Positions 1-9,624 are shown, counted from the first letter of the stretch. The stretch: DNA of 64,000 bases from Blastocatellia bacterium (GCA_021463145.1 JAJTWZ010000004.1:1-64000), one strand, 5' to 3'. Translations and numbers: made by a program. Notes: a model not told the origin generated them from the sequence alone.

Positions 1-348
1 GTCACGCAGATGATGCCCGGGACGGACCCGCTCGCTGCCGCTCGCGGTACTGATGCGCGGGCGATGGGCGGCGCGAGGCCTGCGATCGTCACGCAGATGA
101 TGCCCGGGACGGACCCGCTCGCTGCCGCTCGCGGTACTGATGCGCGGGCGATGGGCGGCGCGAGGCTTGCGATAGTCACGCAGATGATGCCCGGGACGGA
201 CCCGCTCGCTGCCGCTCGCGGTACTGATGCCCGGGCGATGGGCGGCGCGAGGCTTGCGATCGTCCCGCAGATGATGCCCGGGACGGACCCGCTCGCTGTT
301 GCTCGCGGTACTGATGCCTGCGACAGATCCGCTCGCTGCCGCTCGCGG
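1..348. repeat. Four tandem copies of an 87-bp repeat
   Basis: Copies begin at 1, 88, 175 and 262, each starting with GTCACGCAGATGATGCCCGG or a one-base variant. The first three are nearly identical and the fourth decays after about 60 bases; a partial remnant of the unit follows around 318-355. The unit is 29 codons long, so one plus-strand frame stays open through all copies and would encode a 29-residue repeat beginning MMPGTDPLAAARGTDARAMG. That frame has no recognisable protein and runs on antisense to the next gene, so coding is doubtful. The array is cut by the window edge, so its copy number is unknown. Bases 349-471 hold no gene that I can support. Confidence 0.9.
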
Positions 349-471
349 TGCGACGCCGCCGATCCGTCGGTAGCTCTCACGGCGCCGTTGAGTACGGCCG
401 CCCCCCGCCGCTCCAGGCACGTCGCCGGCAATCGAGGGGAGTCACGTCGAAATGACGAGACCACTCCCCGT

Positions 472-1152
472 TCATTTTCCAACCCCGGCCGTCCACAAGG
501 CGTAGACCACCCTGAAGAGGCGCTTCGTCTCCTCGGACGCCACGCTCATCGGTGCACCGAGACTGTCCTTGTAGGCCAGGAATCCATACGAGCGCCCGGG
601 AGCTTCGACGCGCATCGCCATCAGATCGGTAGACGTGTTGATCCCAAATGGCGCCAGACCAGCAACTGGTCCCCACGATCGCGAGACGGATCCGAGCGAG
701 CGAATCGGAAGGTGGAAGCGGTCCTCTCCCTTTTCGTCCTCGAAATCCAGTGCTTCCGCCGTCACCGTGAGTGTTCCGGCGCAGTAGCCGAACCGGTGCT
801 GGTGAATTGCCTTGAAGCCGACCGGCAGCTCCGGCAGTTCGACCTTTTCGGGCTTCATGACGACGAAAGTCGAGACGGTCTTTGCCGCAGGGACCTCCAC
901 CTGCTCGGCGTGGTCTTCATAGCCCTCCTTGACCAGCAGCACCTCGTGCCGCCCGGTTGCAACGGATCGGAGCGTCAGCGGCGTGTGGCCAACCTCTCTG
1001 TCGTCGAGGATCACAAGGACTTCCGCCACATCGGACTTCACGCGTAACGTGCCAAGTGCGACACCTGCCTCCTGAGGCATACCGGCCGGGCCTGCCAGCC
1101 ACAGACACACGAACTGGAAGAAGAGCAATTCAGCCATTCTCATCTTGAACAT
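472..1152 (-). CDS. Secreted PEGA-domain protein
   Basis: A 226-residue protein with a hydrophobic N-terminal export signal (about residues 7-24). Residues about 35-105 look like a PEGA domain: a short beta-rich surface module with the pattern of a small ligand-like segment, DDREVGHTPLTLRSVATGRH, then a G-Y-E stretch. PEGA domains are usually found in secreted or membrane proteins and have no catalytic role. The rest (about 105-226) is not recognised. The ATG has AAGGAG 8 bases upstream. It lies 10 bases after the stop of the 1163-1780 gene on the same strand, so the two are probably one operon. Function unknown. Confidence 0.7.
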   Translation of the reverse strand: MFKMRMAELLFFQFVCLWLAGPAGMPQEAGVALGTLRVKSDVAEVLVILDDREVGHTPLTLRSVATGRHEVLLVKEGYEDHAEQVEVPAAKTVSTFVVMKPEKVELPELPVGFKAIHQHRFGYCAGTLTVTAEALDFEDEKGEDRFHLPIRSLGSVSRSWGPVAGLAPFGINTSTDLMAMRVEAPGRSYGFLAYKDSLGAPMSVASEETKRLFRVVYALWTAGVGK

Positions 1153-1162
1153 CGTACTCTCC

Positions 1163-1780
1163 TTACAGCTTCGCTTTGCGGTACTCAGTCGCCACCTTGG
1201 CGCATACCTTCTCGAGCACCTTGTTGATGCCCTCCTTCAGCCCGCGCTGGCTGTCGGCCTGGAGATCGGCGATCTTTCCGTCGAGATCGATTCGCTCATA
1301 CATCTTCTTCTCCCAGATCTTCTTGCCCGTTCTGCCATCGATGAGCCGAAAACCAACGTAGATGTAGAACTTGTCCGGACCGAGGGAAGCGAGGAATGCG
1401 CCGTACTCCCACACTCGAACGATCAGAATGCGGTCGGCCTCGATCGCTGGGGGCCTGACCTTCTTGTTCCACAGACCCGTTACGTCGATTGCCTCGCCGG
1501 TGGCCGCCATTCGCAACGACTGGCGCCGGTCCTCGGCGAGCGCGTTCAGGAGTTCGTCGCTCAGGGCCGCCTTGAAGTCATAGCCTTCAAGTGGAATTCG
1601 CTTGACCTCCCCCTTGTTGTAGAAGACACGGTACTTGAGTTCGCGCACGGTGAACTCGGGCACGTCGAGCGACACGGCAACGACGGCAGACGGGGGCATA
1701 ATGGAAGGTGGAAGGGAATACACGGTCGCCGACGGAACGATCGTCAAGGCGATCAGGATAGTCGTAAGCACTCGTATCAT
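1163..1780 (-). CDS. Secreted conserved protein of unknown function
   Basis: A 205-residue protein. The ATG at 1780 is chosen because AGGAGA lies 6 bases upstream and translation then begins with a clear signal peptide (MIRVLTTILIALTIVPSATV). Upstream in-frame codons reach 2152 but read as noncoding. The mature part has a segment EADRILIVRVWEYGAFLASL followed by a beta-rich stretch ending in GRTGKKIWEKKMYE, reminiscent of small periplasmic or outer-membrane lipoproteins that assemble in envelope complexes. There is no lipobox and I cannot name the family. It is the first gene of a two-gene minus-strand unit with the PEGA protein. Confidence 0.65.
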   Translation of the reverse strand: MIRVLTTILIALTIVPSATVYSLPPSIMPPSAVVAVSLDVPEFTVRELKYRVFYNKGEVKRIPLEGYDFKAALSDELLNALAEDRRQSLRMAATGEAIDVTGLWNKKVRPPAIEADRILIVRVWEYGAFLASLGPDKFYIYVGFRLIDGRTGKKIWEKKMYERIDLDGKIADLQADSQRGLKEGINKVLEKVCAKVATEYRKAKL

Positions 1781-2322
1781 TGCGATTCTCCTGCAGTTGA
1801 TCGGATTCTCAGGGAGGCGAGACGGACTCGAATCCCCCTCCGGCCTGTAGTGGATGCTGATCCTCGAGTTCCTCTCCCACATCACTGGCAAACGGTGTGC
1901 CGCCCGGTAAGCCGGGGGGGGGGCGCGGCGAAGTACGTTTGAACGCAAGCACTTGCGAGTCGCACCCCGCCCTGCGGCCATACGTTGCGTGTAGTGCGTC
2001 GGGCTACGCCTGGTGGCATTTGCCGGCGTGTGCGTGAGAGTGCGTAAACGCGACCGAACGGAAGAGGCGACTGTCTCGGGTGGATCACTTTCGAGCGACG
2101 ATTTCGAAACTGAGAATCCGGTCGCTCGGATGGCACTGAGACTCGTCAACAACGGGCGCGTGAAGGCGACAATGGCCGCCTCCGGCGGCGGAGTTGAACT
2201 GAACCGGACGGATCTGCAACATGCCTCGGACGTTTCCGGCCGTCACGTGTATGGCGGCGGACCATTCGTGCGCCACGACGACTTTTCGTCGTGACGACCC
2301 TCGAGACCGGAGGACGATGACG
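1781..2322. other. Intergenic region between divergent genes
   Basis: This 540-bp gap separates the minus-strand secreted-protein pair from hemL. It must hold promoters for both directions, but I see no convincing -35/-10 pair. A 10-base G tract lies at 1914-1923. A stretch at about 1810-1835 resembles the T-arm end of a tRNA on the minus strand but does not fold as one. The long open frames that cross here have no protein-like character. Confidence 0.6.
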
Positions 2323-3609
2323 ATGCACAGCGACGAACTTTTCGAGCGGGCGAGGCACCGCATTCCCGGCGGCGTCAACAGTCCCGTACGCGCATTCCGC
2401 GGTGTGGGTGGCACGCCGCGCTTCATTGCGCGCGCGTCTGGCTGCCGGATGTGGGACGTCGACGGTAACGAGCTCATCGACTACATCGGAAGCTGGGGAC
2501 CGATGATCGTCGGCCACACTCATCCGGAAGTCGTCGAGGCCCTCACCGAGGCGCTCGCGCGCGGAACGAGTTACGGCGCGCCGACGGGCCTCGAGGTCGA
2601 ACTCGCCGAGACAATCGCGGGCGCGGTTCCGTCGATGGAGATGCTCCGGCTGACGAGCTCGGGAACGGAGGCGACGATGAGCGCCATTCGCGTGGCGCGT
2701 GGCTTCACGGAGAGATCGAAGCTCATCAAGTTCGAAGGCTGCTACCACGGTCACGCCGACTCGCTGCTCGTGAAGGCGGGGTCGGGCGTCGCGACACTGG
2801 GACTGCCGGACTCGCCGGGCGTGACGCCGGGCGCGGTCGCCGACACGCTCGTCGCTCGATTCAACGATCTCGGATCGGTATCCGCGTTGTTCGAGGCTGC
2901 AGACGGCGACGTCGCGTGCGTCATCGTCGAGCCTGTCGCCGGGAACATGGGCACGGTTCCGCCGGCTCCGGGATTTCTCGAAGGACTGCGCGAGCTCTGT
3001 ACGCGTCACGGCGCCGTGCTCGTCTTCGACGAGGTGATGACCGGTTTCCGGGTCGCGCGCGGCGGGGCGCAAGCGCGCTACGGCGTGACGCCTGACGTGA
3101 CGTGCCTTGGGAAGATCATCGGCGGCGGATTGCCAGTTGGCGCCTACGGTGGCCGCCGCGACATCATGGAACGCGTCGCACCGGCCGGCCCGATCTACCA
3201 GGCTGGGACACTTTCGGGGAATCCACTGGCGGTTACGGCCGGGCTCGTCACACTCCGATTGCTGGAGAGTGACTCCGTGTACGCGCAACTCGACGCCACG
3301 GTCGCGGCGATTGCAGACGGAATTACTGCGCTGGCCGGTGAGGCGGGTGTGCCAACGGTGACGAACCGGGTCGGATCGATGTGGACTACGTTCTTTCACG
3401 ACGGGCCGGCGGTCACGGACTGGAACACAGCATCGGCGTCGGACACGAGGCGGTACGGACGTTTCTTCCACGCGATGCTGGACCGCGGGATCTACCTGGC
3501 TCCCTCGCAGTACGAGGCAGCGTTCGTCGGACTTGCGCACACGGGGGACGCCGTAGAATTCACACTCGACGCCGCCCGAGAGGCGTTTCGGGCCGTCGGC
3601 CCGGCGTGA
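2323..3609 (+). CDS. hemL: Glutamate-1-semialdehyde 2,1-aminomutase
   Basis: PLP enzyme that converts glutamate-1-semialdehyde to 5-aminolevulinate, the last step of the C5 route to tetrapyrroles in the cytoplasm. The 428-residue product matches the family's usual size. Visible hallmarks are the N-terminal [11 protein letters not shown] motif, [13 protein letters not shown], the Asp of DEVMTGFRV (about 236), and the PLP lysine in [16 protein letters not shown] (K264). The ATG at 2323 sits 9 bases after GGAGG; an in-frame ATG at 2317 is only 3 bases away and less likely. No other haem gene is adjacent, so it looks monocistronic. Presence of HemL implies glutamyl-tRNA reductase (hemA) elsewhere. 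Confidence 0.96.
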   Translation: MHSDELFERARHRIPGGVNSPVRAFRGVGGTPRFIARASGCRMWDVDGNELIDYIGSWGPMIVGHTHPEVVEALTEALARGTSYGAPTGLEVELAETIAGAVPSMEMLRLTSSGTEATMSAIRVARGFTERSKLIKFEGCYHGHADSLLVKAGSGVATLGLPDSPGVTPGAVADTLVARFNDLGSVSALFEAADGDVACVIVEPVAGNMGTVPPAPGFLEGLRELCTRHGAVLVFDEVMTGFRVARGGAQARYGVTPDVTCLGKIIGGGLPVGAYGGRRDIMERVAPAGPIYQAGTLSGNPLAVTAGLVTLRLLESDSVYAQLDATVAAIADGITALAGEAGVPTVTNRVGSMWTTFFHDGPAVTDWNTASASDTRRYGRFFHAMLDRGIYLAPSQYEAAFVGLAHTGDAVEFTLDAAREAFRAVGPA

Positions 3610-3807
3610 CCGGTCTGCAGTTCGCCTTTCGGACCCGTGCAACCGCCTCGGGGCTTCAGCGGCGTTCTTGCGAGAGTGCGCGCGCACCGGGGCGGCCGAC
3701 GCGACTCGGAGTGCGCCATCCGGCACTCGACTCGAGTAAGCCGTTGCGATAGATTGCCAACGCCGCGCCAGTCCCTCCAGGCCAATCCCGCCAGGAGGTG
3801 ATAAGCG

Positions 3808-5781
3808 GTGAATCTCCAATTATCCGTGAATGTGTTTAGGCAGACGGTTGCAATCGTCAGCCTGTTATCGGTCCTTTGCGCATTGTCAGTTTGCGAGGTG
3901 GGGCCAGCCACAGCTGGGGTTTCTGCGCCCGCACCCCGGATCTTCTTTACCGACCTTCAGTCCGGACCTGTCACAGGCGGCGAAGGCGGGCACGGCGCAT
4001 TCATCTTCATTTACGGTGAGTTCTTCGGTGCCGGCAGGGGAGCGTCGACGGTGACGATCGGAGGAGTCGAGGTCGCCCGCTATGTCATCTGGGGCGCCGA
4101 CAACGCGCGAGCTCGCAACCTCGACCTCATCGTGGTGCAGCCAGGTGGAAACGTCACTGGTGGCAACGTCGTGGTCACCGTCGATGGCCAGTCGAGCAAC
4201 GGCGTGCCATTCACCGTTCGCGACGGCTCAATCTACTTCGTGGCGCCTGGCGATCCTGGCGCGAGCGACGATAACGCCGGTACGTTCGAGGCGCCTTTCA
4301 GGACAATCTACCGGCCTCGTCAATCGTTGCAACCGGGTGACATCTGCTACGTTCGCGAAGGTCGCTACGACTCGTTCGATCCGGACTATGCCGGGTGGGA
4401 CGCCGTACTGCTCCTGGATGGCACGACGTCACGAGCCGGAACGGAGGGTCGGCCGGTGGCCTACGTGGGATATCCGGGCGAGAGCGCCATGATCGCCAAT
4501 CCGAGCGCGCGCCGCGGCATATTGTTCATCACCGATGCGGGCGCGATGGACTACTTCGTTTTCGCTAACCTCGTGTTCAGCGAGTCCCAGTACGCGCTAG
4601 GACTCACCGGAATCGGCCATCGTGCCATCGGCAATTACTTCTTCGAAGGTGGCGAGAGTTACGACGGACTGTTGGGCATCAACGGCGAGTCTTCGAATAT
4701 CGAGGTTCTTGGCAACCGGCTTTACCGCAATGGCGAGGCGAGCAACAAATTCCGCCACGGTTTTTATATCGGCGGATACGGTACGAACCGCGACATCGAT
4801 TTCGGTTGGAACGAGATCGACCAGCAGTTGGGCGGGCGTGCCAATCAGATGTACGGCCACCTGGACGGCGACTTGATGGACGACGTGCGCATCCATGACA
4901 ACTTCATTCGCGGGTCGGAACTAAACAACATCGTGATTGGCGGGAGTGATGGCACCACGAATGTAATCGGCACGGTGCGTGTCTGGAACAATGTCATCGT
5001 TGGCGCAACCGACGCCGGACTTCGAATCAACGACCCGACCGGTACGGTGATCGTCGAGCAGAACACGATTGCCGGGAACGATTTTGCGCAGTTCTACGTC
5101 GAACGCGGAGGCATTGGGCGGATCACATTGCGCAACAACATCCTGGCGTGTGACGCGGGACAGGCGCACGTGGTCCTCGAACAGGCCGAACCCGGGGCGA
5201 TGATTGCCGACCACAACCTCTATTTCAACGGCGGCGATGCTCCCGCCTGGGATGCGGCGCCAATAGCAGGAGACCCGATGTTCTTCGATTCGGCGGCTGG
5301 CGACTTCCAGATTGACGCCGACAGTCCTGCTGCGGACGCCGGTGCCGTCACCGGTCACGAATCCGATTTCCTCGGCATCGCCCGTCCCCAGGATGGCGTC
5401 TATGACGTCGGGGCCTTCGAAGTCGCCGGGCTTGCGCCGCCACCCCCCGATCGGCCGGACCTGGTGGGCACCTGGACCAAGGTCAAGCGGAAATCGGGAC
5501 GTAAAGTAAAGGCGACCATCGAGTGCCGGAACGGCGGTCAGGCTGCGAGCGGACCGGTTGAAGTTCAGGTGCTCTTTTCACCGACTGCTGGCGTCGATCC
5601 GGATGCCGTTGTGCTCGTAACCCTGGATGTGCCCGAACTGCAGCCCCAGCAGTCGGCGTCAATCAAGGTATCCGGTAAGCGGCCGGCAGATTTCGGTTAC
5701 ATAGTGGCAGTGATCGACTCGTCGGCAGTGGTGTTGGAGAGCGACGAGTCGAACAACACGGTGGTGCGGGCGATTCCATGA
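3808..5781 (+). CDS. Secreted right-handed beta-helix protein with TIG-like and CARDB-like domains
   Basis: A 657-residue exported protein. It starts with a signal peptide (about 1-36), then a TIG/IPT-like Ig fold (about 42-135, with FIYGEFFG and VTIGGVEV strands). Next is a parallel beta-helix region (about 145-530) rich in repeated N-x-I/F, V-x-N-N and D-N rungs as in pectate-lyase-like and DUF1565/NosD-type proteins, and a C-terminal CARDB-like adhesion domain (about 550-657, ending DESNNTVV). Such folds bind or cleave polysaccharide, but no catalytic set can be assigned, so the substrate is unknown. The GTG start follows an exceptionally complete ribosome binding site, AGGAGGTGAT (3793-3802), suggesting strong translation. 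It is followed by a terminator, so it is transcribed alone or with hemL. Confidence 0.85.
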   Translation: MNLQLSVNVFRQTVAIVSLLSVLCALSVCEVGPATAGVSAPAPRIFFTDLQSGPVTGGEGGHGAFIFIYGEFFGAGRGASTVTIGGVEVARYVIWGADNARARNLDLIVVQPGGNVTGGNVVVTVDGQSSNGVPFTVRDGSIYFVAPGDPGASDDNAGTFEAPFRTIYRPRQSLQPGDICYVREGRYDSFDPDYAGWDAVLLLDGTTSRAGTEGRPVAYVGYPGESAMIANPSARRGILFITDAGAMDYFVFANLVFSESQYALGLTGIGHRAIGNYFFEGGESYDGLLGINGESSNIEVLGNRLYRNGEASNKFRHGFYIGGYGTNRDIDFGWNEIDQQLGGRANQMYGHLDGDLMDDVRIHDNFIRGSELNNIVIGGSDGTTNVIGTVRVWNNVIVGATDAGLRINDPTGTVIVEQNTIAGNDFAQFYVERGGIGRITLRNNILACDAGQAHVVLEQAEPGAMIADHNLYFNGGDAPAWDAAPIAGDPMFFDSAAGDFQIDADSPAADAGAVTGHESDFLGIARPQDGVYDVGAFEVAGLAPPPPDRPDLVGTWTKVKRKSGRKVKATIECRNGGQAASGPVEVQVLFSPTAGVDPDAVVLVTLDVPELQPQQSASIKVSGKRPADFGYIVAVIDSSAVVLESDESNNTVVRAIP

Positions 5782-5830
5782 CCGGTGTCGGCCGGTCCTG
5801 CTCCGCAAGACTACGAAGTGATCGATTCGC

Positions 5831-5876
5831 GGGCGAAACGGACTCGGATTGCCGGGACCGTTTCGCCCTTGTTTGT
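5831..5876 (+). terminator. Intrinsic terminator after the beta-helix gene
   Basis: A perfect 11-bp stem (GGGCGAAACGG with CCGTTTCGCCC, 5831-5841 and 5858-5868) with a 16-base loop is followed by TTGTTTGT. It ends the 3808-5781 unit and separates it from plsY. Confidence 0.75.
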
Positions 5877-5962
5877 CGGCCGAAACGTGGTCAGCTTCTC
5901 CCTTCACCGGCGAGTCCGTATGATGACGCCCTTGGGCTGGCTCGACGGGAGTAGTAACGAAG

Positions 5963-6589
5963 ATGGTTCCGCTTGCAATCGCGCTCGTGCTCGCATACGT
6001 GCTTGGCGCCCTCCCGTTCGGTTATGTAATCGTGCGCGTGGCGAGCGGGAAAGACGTGCGAGGGGGCGGATCCGGCTCCACCGGCGCGACGAACGTGACG
6101 CGGACCGCGGGCCTCAAGGCCGGAGCGCTTACGTACCTGCTCGACGTGACGAAGGGAATTGCCGCCGTGGCGTGCATGCTCTGGGTCACTGGCGAACCGC
6201 TCTGGCTCGGCCTCGCCGCCGCCGCGGCAATCCTAGGACACATCTTTCCAGTATTCCTGGGCTTCAAGGGTGGAAAGGGCGTTGCAACGGGAGTGGGCGC
6301 ATATCTGGTGATGGCGCCACTCGCGGTCCTTTCAACGCTCGCCGTTTGGGCGCTGATCTTCTGGCGATCGCGAATGGTCTCGCTCGCGTCGATAGTGGCG
6401 ACAGCGCTTGTGCCGGTCTGGGTGTTGCTCTGGTACGGTCTGGTCTGGCCGCGTCCAGGCGCCTGGCAGACTGCGCTCGCGACGTGCATCGGGTGCGTTG
6501 TCGTCATTGCAAAGCATCGCCAGAATATCCGCCGCCTGCTCGAGGGAACCGAAAACCGGTTCTCCAGCACCTCGAAATCCGAATCATGA
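5963..6589 (+). CDS. plsY: Acyl-phosphate:glycerol-3-phosphate acyltransferase
   Basis: Integral membrane enzyme that transfers the acyl group of acyl-phosphate to position 1 of glycerol-3-phosphate, starting phospholipid synthesis. The 208-residue protein has the family's hydrophobic helices and its three conserved blocks: GSGSTGATNVTR (about 37-48), FKGGKGVATG (about 100-109) and KHRQNIRRLLEGTE (about 182-195). The ATG at 5963 begins MVPLAIALVLAYVLGALPFG. Its stop overlaps the gpsA start by 4 bases (ATGA), so the enzyme that makes its substrate is translationally coupled to it. It needs plsX, which is not in the window. Confidence 0.96.
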   Translation: MVPLAIALVLAYVLGALPFGYVIVRVASGKDVRGGGSGSTGATNVTRTAGLKAGALTYLLDVTKGIAAVACMLWVTGEPLWLGLAAAAAILGHIFPVFLGFKGGKGVATGVGAYLVMAPLAVLSTLAVWALIFWRSRMVSLASIVATALVPVWVLLWYGLVWPRPGAWQTALATCIGCVVVIAKHRQNIRRLLEGTENRFSSTSKSES

Positions 6590-7581
6590 AAATTGCCTGC
6601 ATCGGAGCCGGGAGCTGGGGGACGGCGCTGGCCCTTGCGGCCGCTCGAAACGGCCACGAAGTGTGGCTCTGGGCGCGCCGCCCGGAAGCGGCGGCGCGGT
6701 ATCACGACGAACGCGTCAATGCCGAGTACCTTCCTGGCGTGTCCTTTCCGCCGAACATCCACGCCACGTCGTCGCTCGGCCGCGCGCTCGACGAGGCGGA
6801 GATTGTGCTGCTGGTGGTGCCGTCGCACGGCGTCCGCGCGGTCCTGCGAGAGATGCTGCCATTCGTTTCGTCCCGTGCCGTCCTTGTCGGCGCGGTAAAG
6901 GGGATCGAAAACGAAACGCTCATGAGGCTCTCGGACGTCGTGCGTGACGAAGTCGGCGACCGTTACCAGCCGCGCTACGTGGTCCTCTCAGGGCCGAGCT
7001 TCGCGGCCGAGACCGCGCGCGGCGAACCGACGGCGATAGTCGCTGCGTCGTCGAATCCGGACTGGGCCGGAACCGTCCAGCGAGAGCTCTCGTCCAGCAC
7101 GTTTCGCGTCTACACGAACGACGACGTAGTGGGAGTGGAACTCGGAGGCGCTCTCAAGAACGTGATGGCCATCGCGACGGGAGGCGTTACGGGACTGGGT
7201 TTCGGGCACAACAGCGTCGCCGCGATCATCACGCGCGGCCTCGCCGAGATGACGCGGATGGCCGTTCGGATGGGGGGACGCGTCGAGACGCTTGCGGGGC
7301 TTGCCGGACTTGGCGACCTGGTGCTGACGTGCACGGGCTCTCTGTCGCGCAACAGGCACGTCGGTGTCGAACTCGGGCGCGGCCGGCCGCTTGGAGAGAT
7401 CCTCACGGAAATGCGCGAGGTTGCCGAAGGCGTGCGCACGACGCGCTCGGCGTTCGAGCTCGGCCTGAAGCTCGACGTCGAACTTCCGATAACAGAGGCG
7501 GTTCACGATCTGCTCTACGAGAACGGCGACGCGCGACTAATGGCGGACCGGCTGATGGGTCGCCCGCTCAAGAGGGAATAA
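6586..7581 (+). CDS. gpsA: NAD(P)-dependent glycerol-3-phosphate dehydrogenase
   Basis: Cytoplasmic enzyme reducing dihydroxyacetone phosphate to sn-glycerol-3-phosphate, the backbone for phospholipids. The 331-residue protein starts with the Rossmann motif IGAGSWGTALA (6-16), carries LSGPSFA and the catalytic lysine in GGALKNVMAIATGG (K191), and has the C-terminal GLGDLVLTC block. The ATG overlaps the plsY stop (ATGA); 6 bases separate its stop from smpB. The plsY-gpsA pairing is common and matches the substrate relation. Likely one transcript with smpB and perhaps pepA. Confidence 0.97.
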   Translation: MKIACIGAGSWGTALALAAARNGHEVWLWARRPEAAARYHDERVNAEYLPGVSFPPNIHATSSLGRALDEAEIVLLVVPSHGVRAVLREMLPFVSSRAVLVGAVKGIENETLMRLSDVVRDEVGDRYQPRYVVLSGPSFAAETARGEPTAIVAASSNPDWAGTVQRELSSSTFRVYTNDDVVGVELGGALKNVMAIATGGVTGLGFGHNSVAAIITRGLAEMTRMAVRMGGRVETLAGLAGLGDLVLTCTGSLSRNRHVGVELGRGRPLGEILTEMREVAEGVRTTRSAFELGLKLDVELPITEAVHDLLYENGDARLMADRLMGRPLKRE

Positions 7582-7587
7582 GAAGAC

Positions 7588-8058
7588 ATGGGTGAAGTCC
7601 GGCAACCAACTATCAAGAATCGGGAAGCGTTCCACCACTTCGAAATTCTCGAAACGTGGGAGGCGGGAATCGTCCTGGCCGGAACCGAGGTGAAGTCGAT
7701 CCGCGAGGGGAAGGCGAACCTTCGCGACGCTTACGCTTCACTGAAGGATGGTGAACTCTGGCTAATGAACCTCTTTGTCAGTCCGTACTCCCACGGCAAC
7801 CGCGAGAACCACGAGGAGCGGCGCACGCGGAAGCTCCTGCTCAACCGTGCCGAACTGGAGAAGCTGAAGGGACGGACGGTCGAGAAAGGGCTGACGATCG
7901 TGCCGCTGAAGCTTTATTTCAAGAACAGCAGGGTGAAGGTCGAGATCGGACTCGCGCGCGGGAAGAAGCTCTACGACAAGCGAGAGGCGTCGCTGAAGCG
8001 AACCGTGGACCGAGAGACCCAGGCGGCCCTCAAGGACCGGACTACGGGACGGACCTGA
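7588..8058 (+). CDS. smpB: SsrA-binding protein
   Basis: Binds tmRNA and takes it to stalled ribosomes for trans-translation. The 156-residue size and motifs are typical: NREAFHHFEILETWEAGIVL (about 11-30), GTEVKSIREGKANLRD, and the C-terminal basic tail with the DKRE-x-x-L-K-R segment (about 131-140) that enters the mRNA channel. The ATG lies 6 bases after the gpsA stop. tmRNA itself (ssrA) was not found in the window. Confidence 0.97.
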   Translation: MGEVRQPTIKNREAFHHFEILETWEAGIVLAGTEVKSIREGKANLRDAYASLKDGELWLMNLFVSPYSHGNRENHEERRTRKLLLNRAELEKLKGRTVEKGLTIVPLKLYFKNSRVKVEIGLARGKKLYDKREASLKRTVDRETQAALKDRTTGRT

Positions 8059-8133
8059 CGGGCGGACTGCCGGATTGCCGCAATTCGCCTGGCAGGCCTA
8101 TACTGCCTGTCCCAATTCCACCGAGGAGACCGC

Positions 8134-9624
8134 ATGGAAGTAAAAGCTGATGCCGGGCGCTTCGACCAGGTCGAAGCCGACGCGCTGGTTGTCTCAGTAT
8201 TCGAGGGCGAAGATCCGGCTGCCGGCGTGCTCGGAGAGGTCAACGCGGCAATGGACGGGCTGATCGGGGACCTGATGGGCTCCGACGAGTTGCGAGGAAA
8301 GGCCGGCGACACGGTGTACCTCTACCGTCCGGGCAATCTCAAGGCCCGGCGCGTTCTGCTGCTTGGCGTTGGCAAGCGCGAGGACTACGACCTCGACTCG
8401 GTCAGGCAGTTGGCCGGAACCGCGGCGCGCTATCTGCGCGGCAAGGGGGCGCGGACCATCGCAATCCTTCGCAGATCGCAGATCGACATCGTCGCCGCAG
8501 CCGAAGCGGTTGTCGAGGGAGCGCTCATCGGACTATTCGAACCGGACGTCTATCGGACGTCGGACAGGGAAGAGCGTCGCATCGAGGCGCTCGTCCTCTG
8601 CACTGCGGGTGGCGGCGACGCCGAAGACCTCCAACGCGGAATCGATCGTGGGCAGATACTTGGCGAAGCGACGAATTTCACGCGTGAGCTCGTCAACGAG
8701 CCGAGCAACTCGATGACGCCGGAAGTCCTTTCGCTGCGTGCGCGTGAGATGGCCGAGCGATACGGGCTCGCGGTCGACATCCTCGACGAGCCGCGCCTCG
8801 CCGAGCTCGACATGAACGCGATTCTGGGCGTAGGCCGCGGTTCCGACGAACCTTCGCGGATGGTCGTCCTCCGGTACGCGCCCGAAGGCGCGCCGTCCGA
8901 TCGCACCGTCGCACTCGTCGGCAAGGGTGTGACGTTCGATACGGGTGGAATCTCCATCAAGCCGTCGGACGGGATGGAGAAGATGAAGTACGATATGGCC
9001 GGGGCGGCAGCGGTCTTCGGGGCCATGCGTGCCATCGCGCAGTTGCAGCCGAAGGTCAACGTGCTGGGCATCGCCCCACTCGTCGAGAACATGCCTTCCG
9101 GCAGGGCGCTCAAGCCTGGCGACATCGTGAAGGGCCATTCCGGGCGGTCGATCGAGATCCTCAACACGGATGCGGAGGGGAGGCTCATCCTTTCCGACGC
9201 AATTTCCTATGCCCGGCGACTCGGTGCGACCGAGATCGTCGACCTCGCGACTCTTACCGGAGCGGTTTCGATCGCGCTCGGCAACGTGAATGCGGCGATC
9301 CTCGGGACCGACGACGCACTCGTCGAGAAGTTGATCGGCGCCGGCAGGCTGTCGGGCGAGAAGCTGTGGCGATTGCCGTTGGATCCCGAATACCGCGAGA
9401 TCGTGAAAAGCGATGTGGCGGACCTTAAGAACTCCACCGGGCGTCCTGCTGGAACGATTACGGCAGCGCACTTCCTGTGTGAATTCGCTGAAGGGACCCC
9501 GTGGGCACATATCGATATCGCCGGGATGGCCTGGCAGAACGAGAAGAAAAGCTTCATGGCGAAGGGGCCTTCCGGCTTCGGCGTCCGCACGCTGATCAAC
9601 TACCTCGATTGCAATGTGTTGTAG
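8134..9624 (+). CDS. pepA: Leucyl aminopeptidase (M17 family)
   Basis: Cytosolic dimetal aminopeptidase that removes N-terminal residues, working in peptide turnover. The 496-residue length is typical. The N-terminal macrodomain-like half is followed by the catalytic half with the metal/active-site segments VGKGVTFDTGGISIKPS (about 262-278, including the catalytic Lys) and NTDAEGRL (about 344-351, with the Asp, Glu and Arg of the active site). The ATG has GAGGAGA 7 bases upstream. It follows smpB by 75 bases in the same direction. Confidence 0.96.
   Translation: MEVKADAGRFDQVEADALVVSVFEGEDPAAGVLGEVNAAMDGLIGDLMGSDELRGKAGDTVYLYRPGNLKARRVLLLGVGKREDYDLDSVRQLAGTAARYLRGKGARTIAILRRSQIDIVAAAEAVVEGALIGLFEPDVYRTSDREERRIEALVLCTAGGGDAEDLQRGIDRGQILGEATNFTRELVNEPSNSMTPEVLSLRAREMAERYGLAVDILDEPRLAELDMNAILGVGRGSDEPSRMVVLRYAPEGAPSDRTVALVGKGVTFDTGGISIKPSDGMEKMKYDMAGAAAVFGAMRAIAQLQPKVNVLGIAPLVENMPSGRALKPGDIVKGHSGRSIEILNTDAEGRLILSDAISYARRLGATEIVDLATLTGAVSIALGNVNAAILGTDDALVEKLIGAGRLSGEKLWRLPLDPEYREIVKSDVADLKNSTGRPAGTITAAHFLCEFAEGTPWAHIDIAGMAWQNEKKSFMAKGPSGFGVRTLINYLDCNVL

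Noticed and set aside
1-348. CRISPR array
   Set aside because: The 87-bp units are contiguous with no spacers between short repeats, so it is a plain tandem array.
10-1047. 345-codon plus-strand frame including the 87-bp repeats
   Set aside because: Most of it is antisense to the PEGA-domain gene and has an Arg-rich composition; only the repeat portion is noteworthy.
1805-1835. tRNA-like T-arm sequence
   Set aside because: On the minus strand GGGGATTCGAGTCC looks like a T-arm, but the stem does not pair and no D or anticodon arm is near, so no tRNA is claimed.
2146-3819. 557-codon minus-strand frame over hemL
   Set aside because: Antisense shadow of hemL with very high Arg content; hemL's motifs are definite.
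5785-6585. N-terminal extension of gpsA upstream of 6586
   Set aside because: The open frame covers plsY in another frame; the Rossmann start and ATGA overlap mark 6586 as the real start.
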